Shown piece after piece: positions 1-12,500 of a stretch of DNA of 64,000 nt. The DNA is from Patiria miniata (Eukaryota; Echinodermata; Asteroidea; Valvatida; Asterinidae), in NCBI RefSeq assembly GCF_015706575.1, contig NW_024037047.1, positions 5,398,632-5,462,631 on the forward strand. The letters are read 5' to 3'. Position 1 is the stretch's first letter, and every line of letters begins with the position of its first letter. The translations under genes and the position numbers were made by a program. The notes under the pieces were generated by a model, which was given only the letters and a program-made list of their open reading frames with translations, ran no database searches and was not told the DNA's origin.

Positions 1-436
1 GAGTTGCTCTATGCATGTACCGAGTTTCAAAATTTTTCGTCACTCGATGGCCAAGATCTTACGGGGGGGGCGGAATCCCCCCCCCCCCCCCCGGCTGAGA
101 GATGGTCAAAATAACCCGGCCCCTTTAGGGTTAAAAAAAAAATTACTAAGAAATAGTGAGGTTTTTGTTTATCTCGGAACAAGCGACATCTCGACGTAGA
201 AAAATCCCACCCATGCTCATGACACACCAACGACGCGACCACATTTTCTGCAACATGGACGGCATCACGTGAATGGCGGCGCACACGTTGAAGACGGAAT
301 GTGTTTCAACCGCGTAATTTAACCCTGATTGTTTCTATCTATAGAAGTGTACCCTTATACACCCACAATATAGCGCCATTAAAGCGCCTTCATTCGCTAA
401 ATAATGCCCAATTTACATCACTTTTGATTAAATCAG
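1..436 (+). other. 3' part of intron 2 of copy 1, with low-complexity G/C tract
   Basis: This stretch lies upstream of the copy 1 last exon and should be the tail of its intron 2; exons 1 and 2 would lie outside the window. A G run and a long C run occur at about 65-92. The motif around 63-130 (G-rich, GGAATCC, then a GGCCC-TTTAGGGTTA stretch) resembles 27541-27580, so it is probably repeat-derived. Positions 350-436 align with the sequence just before exon 3 of the other copies (an ACAAT-AGCG-C-TTAAAGCGCC pattern), which supports the intron assignment. Confidence 0.6.
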
Positions 437-732
437 ATATCGGCGGCTGGCGGAACGCCAGGTCAGTAATCCGGGACGGCAAACACAGCAACCATTTTTA
501 CGCAGATGTTCAGACACCGGTTATCATGAGCCCCCACGAATACCGCCGGTTCTGGCTAACCTACGACAACGGGACCATCCAGGTGGGTCGCGGCCACGAG
601 GTGGCGCCCTTCATGGCGTATCACGATGCCGAAGGTAGAGTTGATGTCAGGCACGTCGGAGTAGCGTCGTACCTTTATCCAAACGGCGATTCATTTGTGA
701 GCTGGATCTTTTACACTAACTGTCAGGCTTAA
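437..732 (+). CDS. PAN/Methyltransf_FA secreted protein, copy 1, last exon only (partial)
   Basis: This is the terminal exon of the first family member; the rest lies left of the window. The acceptor is AATCAG before 437, and the exon is 296 nt, entering in phase 1 like its paralogs. It encodes the second half of the farnesoic acid O-methyltransferase-like domain (Methyltransf_FA): IGGW at the start, then the block MSPHEYRRFWLTYDNGTIQV, then the closing SWIFYTNC and a TAA at 730-732. An ATG upstream at 301 makes a longer open frame, but paralogy shows that part is intronic. The loop before SWIFYTNC differs from all other copies. The domain name comes from a crustacean enzyme; in secreted multidomain invertebrate proteins catalytic activity is not established, and ligand binding is at least as likely. 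Confidence 0.85.
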
Positions 733-1750
733 AAGGAATATACAAACATTAAAAACAAAACAACCAAATTATTATGAAATACCGAAAGCATCCTGTAAAA
801 TCATAGAACGTGCCGACATTTTCAAGAAATGTGGTATTTTTGTATCAATTTCTAACGCTGGTCAGCCGACCAGCGTTGGAAAAAGACTGATTTTTTTTCT
901 ACTGCCCCCAAATTTACCATATTTAGTTAGTTTGAATTTTGTTTGCAATCGATTACACATCTATGAACGGGTACAAGCCTTCTAGACTGGTTACCTGACT
1001 TACAATTCCCCGACGTCTATAAATTGCTGCATTTCAATTTAAGGGGGGTCAGGGAACCAGACTACAAGAACATGATTGTTTTTGTTTTTTCGTTTTTCCA
1101 GCATCTACGAACACAAAACTTCAAAAAAGTAAGTGTATATATAACAATGTTTGCTATAAAATACTAATCTCTGAAATCCATCCATTTCTGAAAATTACAG
1201 CTCTTTTCGCAAATGTTGTATATTCCCTTTAAACAGTTTTTATGTAGTTTGACTGTTTAATTATGGGCAATATTCATTTCACATTATTGTAACTCTTATA
1301 GTGAAGTATAGTTGTACTAATCCTCAGTAAAGTAAAAAAAAATAAGGTGACGCCGAAAAATTAACGATACTATGTACCTGCATAGAATAACCAAGCCTCT
1401 CCATTAACCATAGCATGTTGCGCTTGCGCAGGCTCTAAATTTATGCCTTTTTTTTTAATTGACACATCAGACAGACATCAGACAAAAAACCAGACAGATA
1501 GCGTAGGATCTATTAAAATAGGATGCCTTTCTAGCCCGGCACTGTTCATTATGCATAATTTAGGTAATCGTAATTTTACACACTGCTGCCGTATAGCAAA
1601 ATCTACAAACATACACTATTATAATAATAATAATAATATATTGATAATAATAAATGATAATAGCATTGTAATAATAAACAGTTCTTATAAAGCACAATAT
1701 ACACAAGAATTGCAATGTTCATTTTACATAATTGTAACTCTTGGCGAAAT
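733..1750 (+). other. 3' flank of copy 1, paralogous in part
   Basis: No gene is visible. About 1236-1330 (TAGTTTGACTGTTTAAT, then ATTATTGTAACTCTTA) matches the sequence directly after the stop codons of copies 2, 3 and 4. A second version of the same flank occurs at 1725-1750 and continues at 2198, on the far side of a MITE. An ATA/AAT microsatellite lies at 1619-1665. The rest is AT-rich spacer. Confidence 0.6.
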
Positions 1751-2197
1751 ACAGGGTGAGTAAATAAAAATAAACGAAACCCAAATGTCGGGACCATTGT
1801 TTGAGTGAATCTAAGATATAAAAGCCCAATTCCTAAGCTTTTCTTTAATACAAGAATCATTCAAACCACTTATGTAGTTTTTAAGTTACGGAATTTTAAA
1901 CGCAACCACCTTTTTAAAGTTCTGTTCACGGATCGCAATAAAGGTGTGCGTTCTGTCAGCAAAACGAAAATAATTCACACACATCCCTATGTGCTATATA
2001 TGTTTCCGTTTTGCTGAAAGAACACTTACCTTTTTCCGTAACTTGAAAATTACAGGAGTGATTTGAATGATTCTTGTACTAAAAGAAAGATTATGGATTG
2101 GGCTTTCATATCCTAGATTTTAAAAGCGCTACATGCAGAAACGCACTAAAACAATGGTCCCAAAATTCGGGTTTCGTTTATTTTTAACTCACTCTGT
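1751..2197. mobile_element. MITE with long terminal inverted repeats
   Basis: The left end starts ACAGGGTGAGTAAATAAAAA and the right end is its near complement (TTTTTAACTCACTCTGT). Inverted similarity extends over roughly 110-140 bp per arm (for example GGGACCATTGTTT and ACAAGAATCATTCAAA on both arms), leaving a short centre. The paralogous flank of copy 3 (CTTGGTGAAGTAGTCGTAC) is an empty site; here it is split as CTTGGCGAAAT / ATAGTCGTAC, so the target duplication is at most 2-3 bp. There is no coding capacity. The superfamily is not assigned. Confidence 0.75.
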
Positions 2198-2470
2198 ATA
2201 GTCGTACTTATCCTCATCATAACGTCACCCACTGGAAGGCTAATGTTTTTAGAGGAACATGTAAACGCAGGAAAATTTAGTAGTACATCAGTGGAAATGG
2301 GGGAAATACATTGTAAACGTACTCGTGCCAGTTTTTTTGTCGGTAAATGTACTTAATGCTAAAAATCATGTTCGTACTCAAAAATGAGTCCACGATCGCG
2401 AGGTGTTGCATCGATTCTGCTCAAATTGATACGTTTGTTATCGACGATCATGTATGTTTGACGGCTGATT
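2198..2470 (+). other. 3' flank of copy 1, paralogous to 17650-17990 and 25600-25930
   Basis: There is no gene. Short blocks such as the GTACTCGT and AAATGAG-style motifs are shared, in order, with the flanks of copies 2, 3 and 4, which marks this as part of the duplicated unit. Confidence 0.5.
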
Positions 2471-2504
2471 TTGAACCAACTCATTATGTCTGACACATTT
2501 TTTT

Positions 2505-2670
2505 TCAATCACACGGCTGATTGTGTCCGACCTATTAGGTCAGAAGGAAGATTCTATCCGACCCACAGCCGATCCGGCAGTCAAATACGGACCCATTTTG
2601 TCCGACGGACGATTACAGTTGTATGTCCGATCCGTTATGTCCGACGGTCGATTATGCCCGACCTATTATG
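2505..2670 (+). repeat. GTCCGAC minisatellite, flank of copy 1
   Basis: Degenerate ~20-22 bp units built around CGATT-TGTCCGACCCATT and TGTCCGACGG are repeated about seven times. The same array sits at the equivalent place after copies 2, 3 and 4. Open frames crossing it are by-products of the repeat. Confidence 0.75.
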
Positions 2671-3423
2671 TGCGACAAGATTACTGTCAGACTCGTGTTT
2701 TTAAGGGACGTTGGAAAATGTATACATATTTTGCGTTTGCCTTTGTAGGCCTACACCTTTCATTGTTTGCCTTCACTCTACACACTGCGACCGCATAGCC
2801 CTCGAGAAACAGACACTTTTATCAGCCATGGGAAATTTGTACTCTACGAAATCTGGTCTATGTTACCGTATATGGACTCTATTTACCGTCACAAGTGACC
2901 TGTGGCTGTCCTAATTATCTTCACTTATGCATGCACGATACAACCGATGTGTTTATATTTCATACAGTCCAAATTTAACAATCGTTTTACGGAACCGAGT
3001 CAACATTTCACTTTACACAGCAGTCAAGAGTGCACCGTGTACTTTCTTATGGGAGCAGGCTTAATCGCCGCTCTTGAGCGGAGACTATAATTAAGATACA
3101 ATGTTTATGCAATTGTTAGAAAATAATGAGAAGGTGTTTTTTGTAAGCAGAATTGTTAAGAGGATGAAACTTGTAATTATTTTTCATCAGCATAACTTTA
3201 TGTTATATTCCTCTGCAAAAAATACCACTCAATAAGTCCATGTTAAGTCTGGAAATGTTCGTTGCATGATTTATTCTATTAAGACGTGATAATCAATAAA
3301 ATCTGAAAGAAACCTTCGAAATAGAATCTCCACTTATTAAGAAGATTCTCATACAAATTCCTAAAAATAAGTCGACCCCCCCCCTCCCGCTGTGACACCC
3401 CCCAAAAAAGTATACTGGTCTAA
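2671..3423 (+). other. Distal 3' flank of copy 1 (duplicated block)
   Basis: There is no gene. Blocks such as the ATTATCTTCACTT-ATGCA stretch (2912-2935), the TTTAACAAT region (2970-2990), and AAGACGTGATAATCAATAAAATCTGAAAGAA near 3282 recur in the same order at 18380-18790 and 26900-27270, and in reduced form at 48840-49020. The Harbinger-type MITE follows directly. Confidence 0.55.
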
Positions 3424-3793
3424 GGCCAAAAAAAAAAGTCTCCGGGTTCTGGTATGCGCGCGCGTCGCCGTAGCCATACGCGTCGGCAAAATGAAAACGG
3501 GGTTTTTTTTCAATGAAAGATGATGTTTCAAAACCGCCAAACTCACTGGTTTGACTGGAATCCTGCTGCTGCACAATTTTAACGTGTTTTTAGATTGGGT
3601 TATGGTCGAGAATAAGCTTTATGTGGCCTCTCTGGACTCCAATATATTTGCACTAAGTTTAGTCGGGCACCATTTGAGTCATCAGCCGACATTTAAAGCA
3701 AAAAAAATCAGGTAAAAAAAAAAAAAAGCCGCGTCGCCGCACCACTTTTTGGGCAAGCTCCATACCAGAAACCGGAGACTTTTTTTTTTGGCC
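3424..3793 (+). mobile_element. Harbinger-type MITE, copy 1 of 5
   Basis: The element runs from GGCC plus an A run and GTCTCCGG to the inverted complement CCGGAGAC, a T run and GGCC (~33-bp TIRs, extending through CAGAAACCGG). The 3-bp flanks are TAA (3421-3423) and TAA (3794-3796). A TWA duplication with GGCC-ended TIRs is the pattern of PIF/Harbinger elements. The ~370-bp interior has no transposase; short open frames seen in every copy are not genes. The same orientation is seen at 35906, 53205 and 60876, the reverse at 19701. Confidence 0.88.
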
Positions 3794-3796
3794 TAA

Positions 3797-4069
3797 TGTT
3801 CGCCTGTTCAAAATACGGTACACCATTCTGTAATGAGTGTTAATAATCGTCGAATTTGAACAGCGCCCCCTATTGAAATTGGTACCAGATTGGTACCGTT
3901 CCTGGTTTTTGCCTGAATATTGTGTCTACCTGTTCAGTCTCTCCTAGGATATTCTGTTTCAGTGCTGTTGATTATAATTTATTTAATTATCTTGAAGAAA
4001 CTAAAAGTATGGGCATTTAGCACTAGTGTCTATGGGAATTTTAATACACTGTTGCACCCGTAAGGACAC
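3797..4069. other. AT-rich spacer
   Basis: No gene or clear repeat is seen between the Harbinger MITE and the 190-bp tandem array, apart from a short ~10-bp tandem GGTACC-containing motif near 3880-3900. Confidence 0.4.
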
Positions 4070-4985
4070 GCCGTATTTTCTCGTCATGTCAATACAGTTA
4101 TTGTGAAATTGGGAAACTAAGATAAACACATTGTATTGCAATGAAATTTCCTGTAGTATTTTGTCATGGTATTTGACACGAAATTCTAGAAACTTGACAG
4201 GAACCGCCGAAGAATGAATGTAATATAATTCAAGGAAATTGCAGTATGAATGACACTCCGTATTTTCTCGTCATACAACATTATTTCTTACAAAGAGGGC
4301 GCGCTACACCAACACTGCTCACCGCACTGATCCGACGAGCGTCCGGCCGTTCGAGATGTCAACACAGTTATTGTGAAATTGGGAACTCAAGATAAACACA
4401 TTGTATTGCAATGAAACTTCCTGTAATTGTTTGTCATTGTATTTGACACGAAATTCTAGAAACTTAATTGACAGGAACCGCCGAAGAATGAATGTAATAT
4501 AATTCAAGGAAATTGCAGTATGAAGGACACTCCGTATTTTCTCGTCACGTCAACACAGTTATTGTGAAATTGGGAACTCAAGATAAACACATTGTATTGC
4601 TATGAAATTTCCTGTAATATTTTGTCATTGTATTTGACACGAAATTCTAGAAACTTGATTGGAACCGCCGAAGAATGAATGTAATATAATTCAAGGAAAT
4701 TGCAGTGTGAATGACACTCCGTATTATCTCGTCATGTCAACACAGTTATTGTGAAATTTGGAACTCAAGTTAAACACATTGTATTGCAATGAAATTTCCT
4801 GTAATATTTTGTCATGGTATTTGACACAAAATTCTAGAAAATTGACAGGAACCGTCAAAGAATGAATGTAACACTGGTCACCGCGCTGATCCGACGTACG
4901 TCTGGCCGTTCGAGATGTAAACACAGTTATTTAAAATTGACAGGAACCACCAAAGAATGAATGTAATATATTGAAGGAAATTGAA
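4070..4985. repeat. ~190-bp tandem repeat, 4-5 units
   Basis: Units begin near 4088, 4358, 4550, 4737 and (truncated) 4918 with the motif CACAGTTATTGTGAAATT and continue through AATTCTAGAAACTTGACAGG and GAATGAATGTAATATAATT. Spacing is about 270, 190, 188 and 185 bp. The long first interval carries an extra ~80-bp piece (4273-4350) with a CTCACCGC-CTGATCCGACG motif that recurs, diverged, at 4876-4917. Non-coding. Confidence 0.8.
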
Positions 4986-5350
4986 ATGTAAGGGTGCACA
5001 CCTGTGAATAGGCCTAAACCCATCCGCTGAGCTCATGATTAAAAGTTATACCCTCAAAACATTCTATATAAGAGAGTTATGAGAGCCATAAAATTGGGGA
5101 ATTGGAAAAAATATGGCAATGAGCCTCTTGCCCAGACTTGGAACTTCGAATTCTGAGCATTTTGGATGCGATGGAGCTCGAAAGTGGGCCTATTTTTTTC
5201 ATGTTGTGGAGGGATCGTTTTTCAAAATGGCTAATTTTCCGCTTTGGGAAAAATAGGGGTCGTCTTCTTTCGGTGAGAATTACTCGAAAAGTCAATGGTC
5301 AACCCACCAAAAATTGAAATAAAAATAAAAGATGACATATTGATCGCCAT
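4986..5350. repeat. Diverged copy of the A-type element (see 24674)
   Basis: The order of motifs (GCCCAGACTTGG, TTTTTCAAAATGGC, GAATTACTCGAAAAGTCAATGG, AAAAATTGAAATAAAAATAAAAGATG) follows the A-type repeat at 24674-25155 at much lower identity. No intact inverted termini are visible, so it is probably an old, decayed copy. Confidence 0.4.
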
Positions 5351-5379
5351 TTCTCTGTGCAGCTTAAATACATGTGTGA

Positions 5380-5860
5380 GTTCTGACATATTTTTTAAAG
5401 GTTGACTGGTGTTTCAACACAAAAACAATATGTACGTTTACACGTATTATACGAAAAACAACTAGAACACCGTAGCTTTATAATCTGCATGTTTATGTTT
5501 ATGTTTATGCATGTTTATGTTTATGTTTATGTTTAAAAGACCAGCTTTGGGTTTAGAATAAAATAGATATGATTTGTGTTTCATGTAATGCTTGTAATAG
5601 TTAAAAATGTGTTATTTTTTTGTCATTCACTATGATGAACAAAATGTTATTTTCCATATATCTGGTTGCCATGAACTGGAGATTGTAGATGTACATACAA
5701 TGGCAAAACCTCAGAGGGGGAACTCTCGCTCCAGTTTGCCGGAAAAGATGAAACCTAATGTGGTCTTGTGCAAGTTTACAAAGCGTTCACGCTTCCTGTA
5801 TATCCTGTGGACCTCTTTTGTACACAGGTCCACAAAGAGTTTGCAAGGTTAGAGCACATC
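5380..5860. repeat. Duplicated block D2, copy 1
   Basis: Motifs GTATTATACGA-AAACAAC, TATAATCTGCATGTT, ATATGATTTGTGTTT and GGTTG-CATGAACTGG occur in the same order at 30220-30500, 49080-49320 and, diverged, 57350-57610. The block is part of the 3' side of the duplication units. It includes a TTTATG microsatellite at 5490-5535. No convincing gene. Confidence 0.6.
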
Positions 5861-5882
5861 AGTGTTTAAACACCTTCAATCG

Positions 5883-6327
5883 TGGACGGTGACACGCCTA
5901 TGTTCCGCCACGCCTATGTTCTAACTGCTCAGCCTATGTTCCGACACCCCTGTGTTCCGACATCCATATATTTCGACACACCTTAGTTCCGACACCCCTG
6001 TGTTCCGAGTGTTCAACCTATATGTTCCGACATCCCTATGTTGCGACGCCCTTATGTTTCGACACCCCTTCAAACGTATAGTGAACATAGGATGGTCGCT
6101 GGCCCCAACGCACCAGTCTTAACGGGCTAACACAATCTTAAGTGCCGGTTGTCGGAACATAGGGTAGTCGGAAGACAGGTTGAGCAGTTAATTGAAACAT
6201 AGGGTGTCGGAACATAGGGGTGTCAGAACATGGGTGTGTCGCAACATAGGTACAGGTTGGGCAGTCGGAACATAGGTGTACGTGTCGGAACATAGCGGGT
6301 GTCGGAAAATAGAGCAGTCGCCATCGT
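5883..6327. repeat. Foldback element made of inverted minisatellites (TATGTTCCGACAC family)
   Basis: The left arm (5883-6060) carries about nine units of CCTATGTTCCGACACCC. The right arm (6148-6320) carries the complement GGGTGTCGGAACATAGG about eight times. The outer ends also pair: GTGGACGGTGAC on the left against the complement of GTCGCCATCGTGG on the right. Only ~90 bp lies between the arms. It has no coding capacity and can fold into a long imperfect hairpin. Transposon status is inferred from this architecture, shared with 24095-24352 and 56738-57095. Confidence 0.75.
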
Positions 6328-6549
6328 GGACCTCCTATTGTCCCTCTTTTGTTTGTACTTCAGCTTTTTAGGAAGACCGCCCAAATGTTTTGTACACGAT
6401 CGTCAATTGTGGACCTTGGGGAATGGGAGACTATTGACGGACAACATCAATAGAGGGTAGCAAACACATCGGTACCAAAAGTATTTGGCGCGAAGAAAAC
6501 TATAAACAATGTCTTATGCGTACGAAGAAAGCTCACAACCACCACTTCC
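6328..6549. other. Spacer between foldback and satellite
   Basis: Nothing recognisable; no gene. Confidence 0.4.
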
Positions 6550-9500
6550 GCTGAGACTTCCTTTAGGTAAGGTTTTTCTCCGCGATGACCAAAAACGTGT
6601 TTTTGATAAATACAACTTTGGTTTGTCTTAATACTCTATAGGCATATTTAACCTGTATTTAACAATAATTAAGAGAAATTTCAAAGCAGTACGACCGGTA
6701 TTTAATTGTTTTTTGTTCAAGCAAGGCATGGGTTGTTTCTGCGTGTTCAATAGTCACTGATATTTTCGGTACACTGAGACTTCCTTTGGGTAAGGTTTTC
6801 CTCCGCGATGATAATACAGTGTTTTGATGACTACAAAATTGGTTTGTCTTAATACTCTATAGGCATATTTTACCTATGTTCAACAATTACTAAGGGAAAT
6901 TTGAAACTAGTACGACAGGTATTTCATGAGTTTTTGTTCAAGCGATGCGTTGTCTGTTTCTGCGTGTTCATGTTATGCTCAGGAAGATTTTCTGTCCACT
7001 GAGACTTTCTTGGGCAAGGTTTTTCTCCGTAATGACAAAAAATTATATTGCTGACTACACAATCGGTTTGTCTTAATACTTTATATGCTTATTTTACTTT
7101 TGTTCAATGATAATTAAGGGGATTTCAAACCACTTCAACAGTCACCTAATGAGTATATTCAAGCAAGGCATGGGTTGTTTCTGCTTGTTCAAAAGTCACT
7201 AATGTTTTATTCACGCTGAAACTTTTCCTCCGTGATGACAGAAAAAAAAAATTTGGTGACTACAACATTGGTTTGTCTTAATACTCTATTGGCTTATATT
7301 ACTTGTTTTTAACAATAATTAAAAGAAATTTCAAACCAGTCCAACAGGTATTTAGTGAGTTTTTGTTCAAGCAAGTCATGAGTTGTTTCGCCATGTTCAT
7401 ATCATACTCAGGAAGATTTTCTTCTTCCTTTGGTTAAAGTTTTTCTCCGTTATGACAAAACAAAGTGTCTTTTGTGACTACAAAATTGGTCTGTTTTAAT
7501 ACTATACAGGCCTATTTAACTTGTGTTTAACAATAATTAAGGCAAAGTTCAAACCAGTACCACAGGTATTCAATGAGTTATTGTTCAAGCAAGTCATGAG
7601 TTGTTTCTGCGTGTTCATATTATACTCAGGAAGATTTTCTTCTTCCTTTGGTTTAAGGTTTTTCTCCGTTATGACAAAACAAAGTGTCTTTTGAGACTAC
7701 AAAATTGGTCTGTCTTAATACTATATAGGCCTTTTTTACTTGTGTTTAACAATAATTAAAGCAAATTTCAAACCAGTACCACAGGTATTTAGTGAGTTAT
7801 TGTTCAAGCAAGTCATGAGATGTTTCTGCGTGTTCATATTATACTCCGGAAGATTTTCTTCTTCCTTTGGTAATTTTTTTTCTTCGTTATAAAAAAACAC
7901 AAAATGTCTTTTGTGACTACAACATTGGTCTGTCCTTATACTATATAGGCCTATTTTACTTGTGTTTAACAATAAATAAGGCAAATTTCAAACCAGTACC
8001 ACGGTTTGTCAATGAGTTATTGTTCAAGCAAGTCATGAGTTGTTTCTGCGTGTTCATATTATACTCAGGAAGATTTTCTTCTTCCTATGGTTAAGGTTTT
8101 TCTCCGTTATGACTAAACAAAGTGTCTTTTGTGACTTCAAATTTGGTCTGTCTTAATACTATATAGGCATATTTTACTTGTGTTCAACAATATTTAAGGC
8201 AAATTTCAAACCAAAACCACAGGTATCTAATGGGTTATTGTTCAAGCAAGTCATGAGTTGTTTTGGCGTGTTCATATCATACTCAGGAAGATATTCTTCT
8301 TCCTTTGGTTAAGGTTTTTCTCCGTTATGACAAAACAAAGTGTCTTTTGTGACTACAAATTTGGTCTGTCTTAAAACTATATAGGCCTATTTTACTTGTG
8401 TTTAACAATAATTATTAAAGGCAAATTTCAAACAAGTACCACATGTATTTAATGAGTTATTGTTCAAGCAAGTCATGAGTTGTTTCTGCGTGTTCATATT
8501 ATACTCAGAAAGATTTCTTCTTCCTGTGGTTAAGGTTTTTCTCCGTTATGACTAAACAAAGTGTCTTTTGTGACTACAAATTTGGTCTGTCTTAATACTA
8601 TATAGGCCTATTTTACTTGTGTTTAACAATATTTAAGGCAAATTTCAAACCAGTACCACAGGTATCTAATGAGTTATTGTTCAAGCAAGTCATGAGTTGT
8701 TTTGGCGTGTTCATATCATACTCAGGAAGATTTTCTTCTTCCTTTGGTTAAGGTTTTCTCCGTTATGACAAAACAAAGTGTCTTTTGTGACTACAAATTT
8801 GGTCTGTCTTAAAACTATATAGGCCTATTTTACTTGTGTTTAACAATAATTATTAAAAGCAAATTTCAAACAAGTACCACATGTATTCAATGAGTTATTG
8901 TTCAAGCAAGTCATAAGTTGTTTCTGCGTTTTCATATTATACTCGGGAAGATTTTCTTCTTCCTTTGGTTAAGATTTTTCTCCGTTATGAAAAAACAACA
9001 TGTCTTTTGTGACTATAACATTGGTCCGTCTTTATACTGTATAGGCCTATTTAACTTGTGTTTAGCAATAATTAAGGCAAATTTCAAACCAGTACCACGG
9101 TTTGTCAATGAGTTGTTGTTCAAGCAAGTCATGAGTTGTTTCTGCGTGTTCGTATAATACTCAGGAAGATTTTCTTTTTCCTTTGGTTAAGGTTTTTCTC
9201 CGTTATGACAAAACAAAGTGTCTTTTGTGACTACAAAATTGGTCAGTCTTTATACTAAATAGGCCTATTTTACTTGTGTTTAACAATAACTAAGACAAGT
9301 TTCAAACCAGTACCACAGGTATTCAATGAGTTATTGTTCAAGCAAGTCATGAGTTGTTTCTGCGTGTTCATATTATACTCAGAAAGATTTTCTTCTTCCT
9401 TTGGGTCAGGTTTTTCTCCGTTATGACTAAACAAAGTGTCTTTTGTGACTACAAATTTGGTCTGTCTTGATACTAAATAGGCCTATTTTACTTGTGTTTA

Positions 9501-12500
9501 ACAATAATTAAGGCAAATTTCAAACCAGTACCACAGGTTTTTAGTGAGTTATTGTTCAAGCAAGTCATGAGAGGTTTCTGCGTGTTCATATTATATTCAG
9601 GAAGATTTTCGTCTTCCTTTAATAATTTTTTTTCTTCGTTATGACAAAACAAAGTGTCTTTTGTGACTACAACATTGGTCTGTCCTTATACTATATAGGC
9701 CTATTTTACTTGTGTTTAACAATATTTAGAGCAAATTTCAAACCAGTACCACAGGTATCTAATGAGTTATTGTTCAAGCAAGTCATGAGTTGTTTTGGCG
9801 TGTTCATATCATACTCAGGAAGATTTTCTTCTTCCTTTGGTTAAGGTTTTTCTCCGTTATGACAAAACAAAGTGTCTTTTGTGACTACAAATTTGGTCTG
9901 TCTTAAAACTATATAGGCCTATTTTACTTGTGTTTAACAATAATTAAGGCAAATTTCAAACCAGTACCACATGTATTTAATGAGTTATTGTTCAAGCAAG
10001 TCATGAGTTGTTTCTGTGTTTTCATATTATACTCAGGAAGATTTTCTTCTTTATTTGGTTAAGGTTTTTCTCCGTTATAACAAAACAAAATGTCTTTTGT
10101 GACTACAACATTGGTCTGTCTTTATACTATATAGGCCTATTTTACTTGTGTTTAACAATAAATAAGGCAAATTTCAAACCAGTACCACGGTTTGTCAATG
10201 AGTTATTGTTCAAGCAAGTCATGAGTTGTTTCTGCGTGTTCATATTATACTCAGAAAGATTTCTTCTTCATGTGATTAAGGTTTTTCTCCGTTATGACTA
10301 AACAAAGTGTCTTTTGTGACTACAAATTTGGTCTGTCTTAATACTATATAGGCCTATTTGACTTGTGTTTAACAATAATTAAGGCAAATTTCAAACCAGT
10401 ACCACAGGTATTCAATGAGTTATTGTTCAAGCAAGTCATGAGTTGTTTCTGCGTGTTCATATCATACTCAGGAAGATTTTCTTCTTCTTTTGGTTAAGGT
10501 TTTTCTCTGTTATGACAAAACAAAGTGTCTTTTGTGACTACAAAATTGGTCTGTCTTTATACTATATAGGCTTATTTCACTTGTGTTTAACAATAATTAA
10601 GGCAAAGTTCAAACAAGTACCACAGGTATTAAATGAGTTATTGTTCAAGCAAGTCATGAGTTGTTTTTTCGTTTTCATATTATACTCAGGAAGATTTTCT
10701 TCTTCCTTTGGTTAAGGTTTTTCTCCGTTATGACAAAACTCAATGTCTTTTGTGACTACAAAATTGGTCTGTCTTAATACTATATAGGCTTATTTCACTT
10801 GTGTTTAACAATGATTAAGGCAAATTTCAAACCAGTACCACATGTATTTAATGAGTTATTGTTCAAGCAAGTCATGAGTTGTTTCTTCGTTTTCATATTA
10901 TACTCAGGAAGATTTTCTTCTTCCTTTGGTTAAGGTTTTTCTCTGTTATGACAAAACAAAGTGTTTTTTTGTGACTACAACATTGGTCTACTATATAGAC
11001 CTGTTTTACTTGTGTTTAACAATAATTAAGGCACATTTCAAACCAGTACCACAGGTATTCAACGAGTTATTGTTCAAGCAAGTCATGAGTTGTTTCTGCG
11101 TGTTCATATTATACTCAGGAAGATTTTCTTCTTCCTTTGGTTAAGGTTTTTCTCCGTTATGACAAAACAAAGTGTCTTTTGTGACTACAAAATTGGTCTG
11201 TCTTAATACTACATAGGCCTATTTTACTTGTGTTTAACAATAATTAAGGCAAATTTCAAACCAGTACCACATGTATTCAATGAGTTATTGTTCAAGCAAG
11301 TCATGAGTGGTTTCTGCGTGTTCACATTATACTCAGGAAGATTTTTTTCTTCCTTCGGTTAAGGTTTTTCTCAGTTATGACAAAACAAAGTGTCTTTTGT
11401 GACTACAAAATTGGTCTGTCTTAATACTATATAGGCCTATTTTACTTGTGTTTAACAATAATTAAAGCAAATTTCAAACCAGTACCACAGGTATTCAATG
11501 CGATATTGTTCAAGCAAGGCATGGGTTGTTTCTACGTGTTCAATAGTCACTAATATTTTCGCTGAGACTTCCTTTGGGTAAGGTTTTTCTCCGAGATGAC
11601 AACAACGATTGTTTGATGACTGCAACATTGGTTTGTCTCAACACCTTTTAGGTTTATCTTACTTGATTTAAACAATAATTGAGAGGAATTTCAAACCAGT
11701 ACGACAGGTATTTAATGAGTTATTGTTCAAGCAAGTTATGGGTTGTTTCTGCGTGTTCGATTGTCACTAATATTTTCTGTACGCCAAAACTTCCTTTGGG
11801 TAAGGCTGATCTCCGTAATTAAAAAAAAATGGTTTTCTTTGAGGACTTCAACATTGGTTTGTCTTAACACCTTATAGACTTATTTTACCTGTGTCCAACA
11901 ATAATCAAGGGAAAATTCAAACCAGTACGACAGTAATTTAATATGTTATTGTTCAAGCAAGGCATGGGTTGTTTCTGCGTGTTCAATAATCACTATTATT
12001 TTTTGTGCGATGAGACTTCCTTTGGGTAAGGTTTGTCTCCGTGATGACAAAAACAGGTTTTTTGTGTTTTGGTGACGACAACATTGGTTTGTCCTAATAC
12101 TTTATAGGCTTATTTTACTCGTATTCAACAATAATTAAGGGAAATTTCAAACCACTACAACATTTACATAGTGAGTTATATTTCAAGCAAGGCATGGGTT
12201 GTTTTTGCATATTCAATAGTTACTAATATTTTCTTCACGCTGAGACTTACTTTGGCTAAGGTTTTTCTCCGTGTTGACAAAAAAAGCCTAATGGTGACTA
12301 CGACATTTCGTTTGTCTTGATTCTTTATTGGCTTATTTTACTTGTTTTCAACAATAATTAATGGAAATTTCAAACCACTTCAACAGGTATTTAATGAGTT
12401 ATTGTTCAAGCAAGGCATGGGTTGTTTCTGCGTGTTCAATAGTCACTAATATTTTCGGTACGCCGAGACTTTCTTCGGGTAATTCAGGCTTTTCTCCGTG

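Noticed and set aside
301-436. Extending the copy 1 coding region upstream to the ATG at 301
   Set aside because: The paralogs show a splice acceptor (ATCAG) at the same place and an intron upstream; the extension has no similarity to exon 2.
5883-6327. CRISPR-like array (regular short repeats)
   Set aside because: Repeats are contiguous minisatellite units with inverted partners, no unique spacers of constant length, and the genome is eukaryotic.
7736-11144. Repeated plus-strand open frames of 60-97 codons (VFCDYNIGLSLYYIGLFYL type) in the satellite, resembling a family of small membrane proteins
   Set aside because: They follow from a monomer length divisible by three and a lack of stops in one frame. 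They end at the same TAA in each monomer, vary freely at non-synonymous sites and have no start context.
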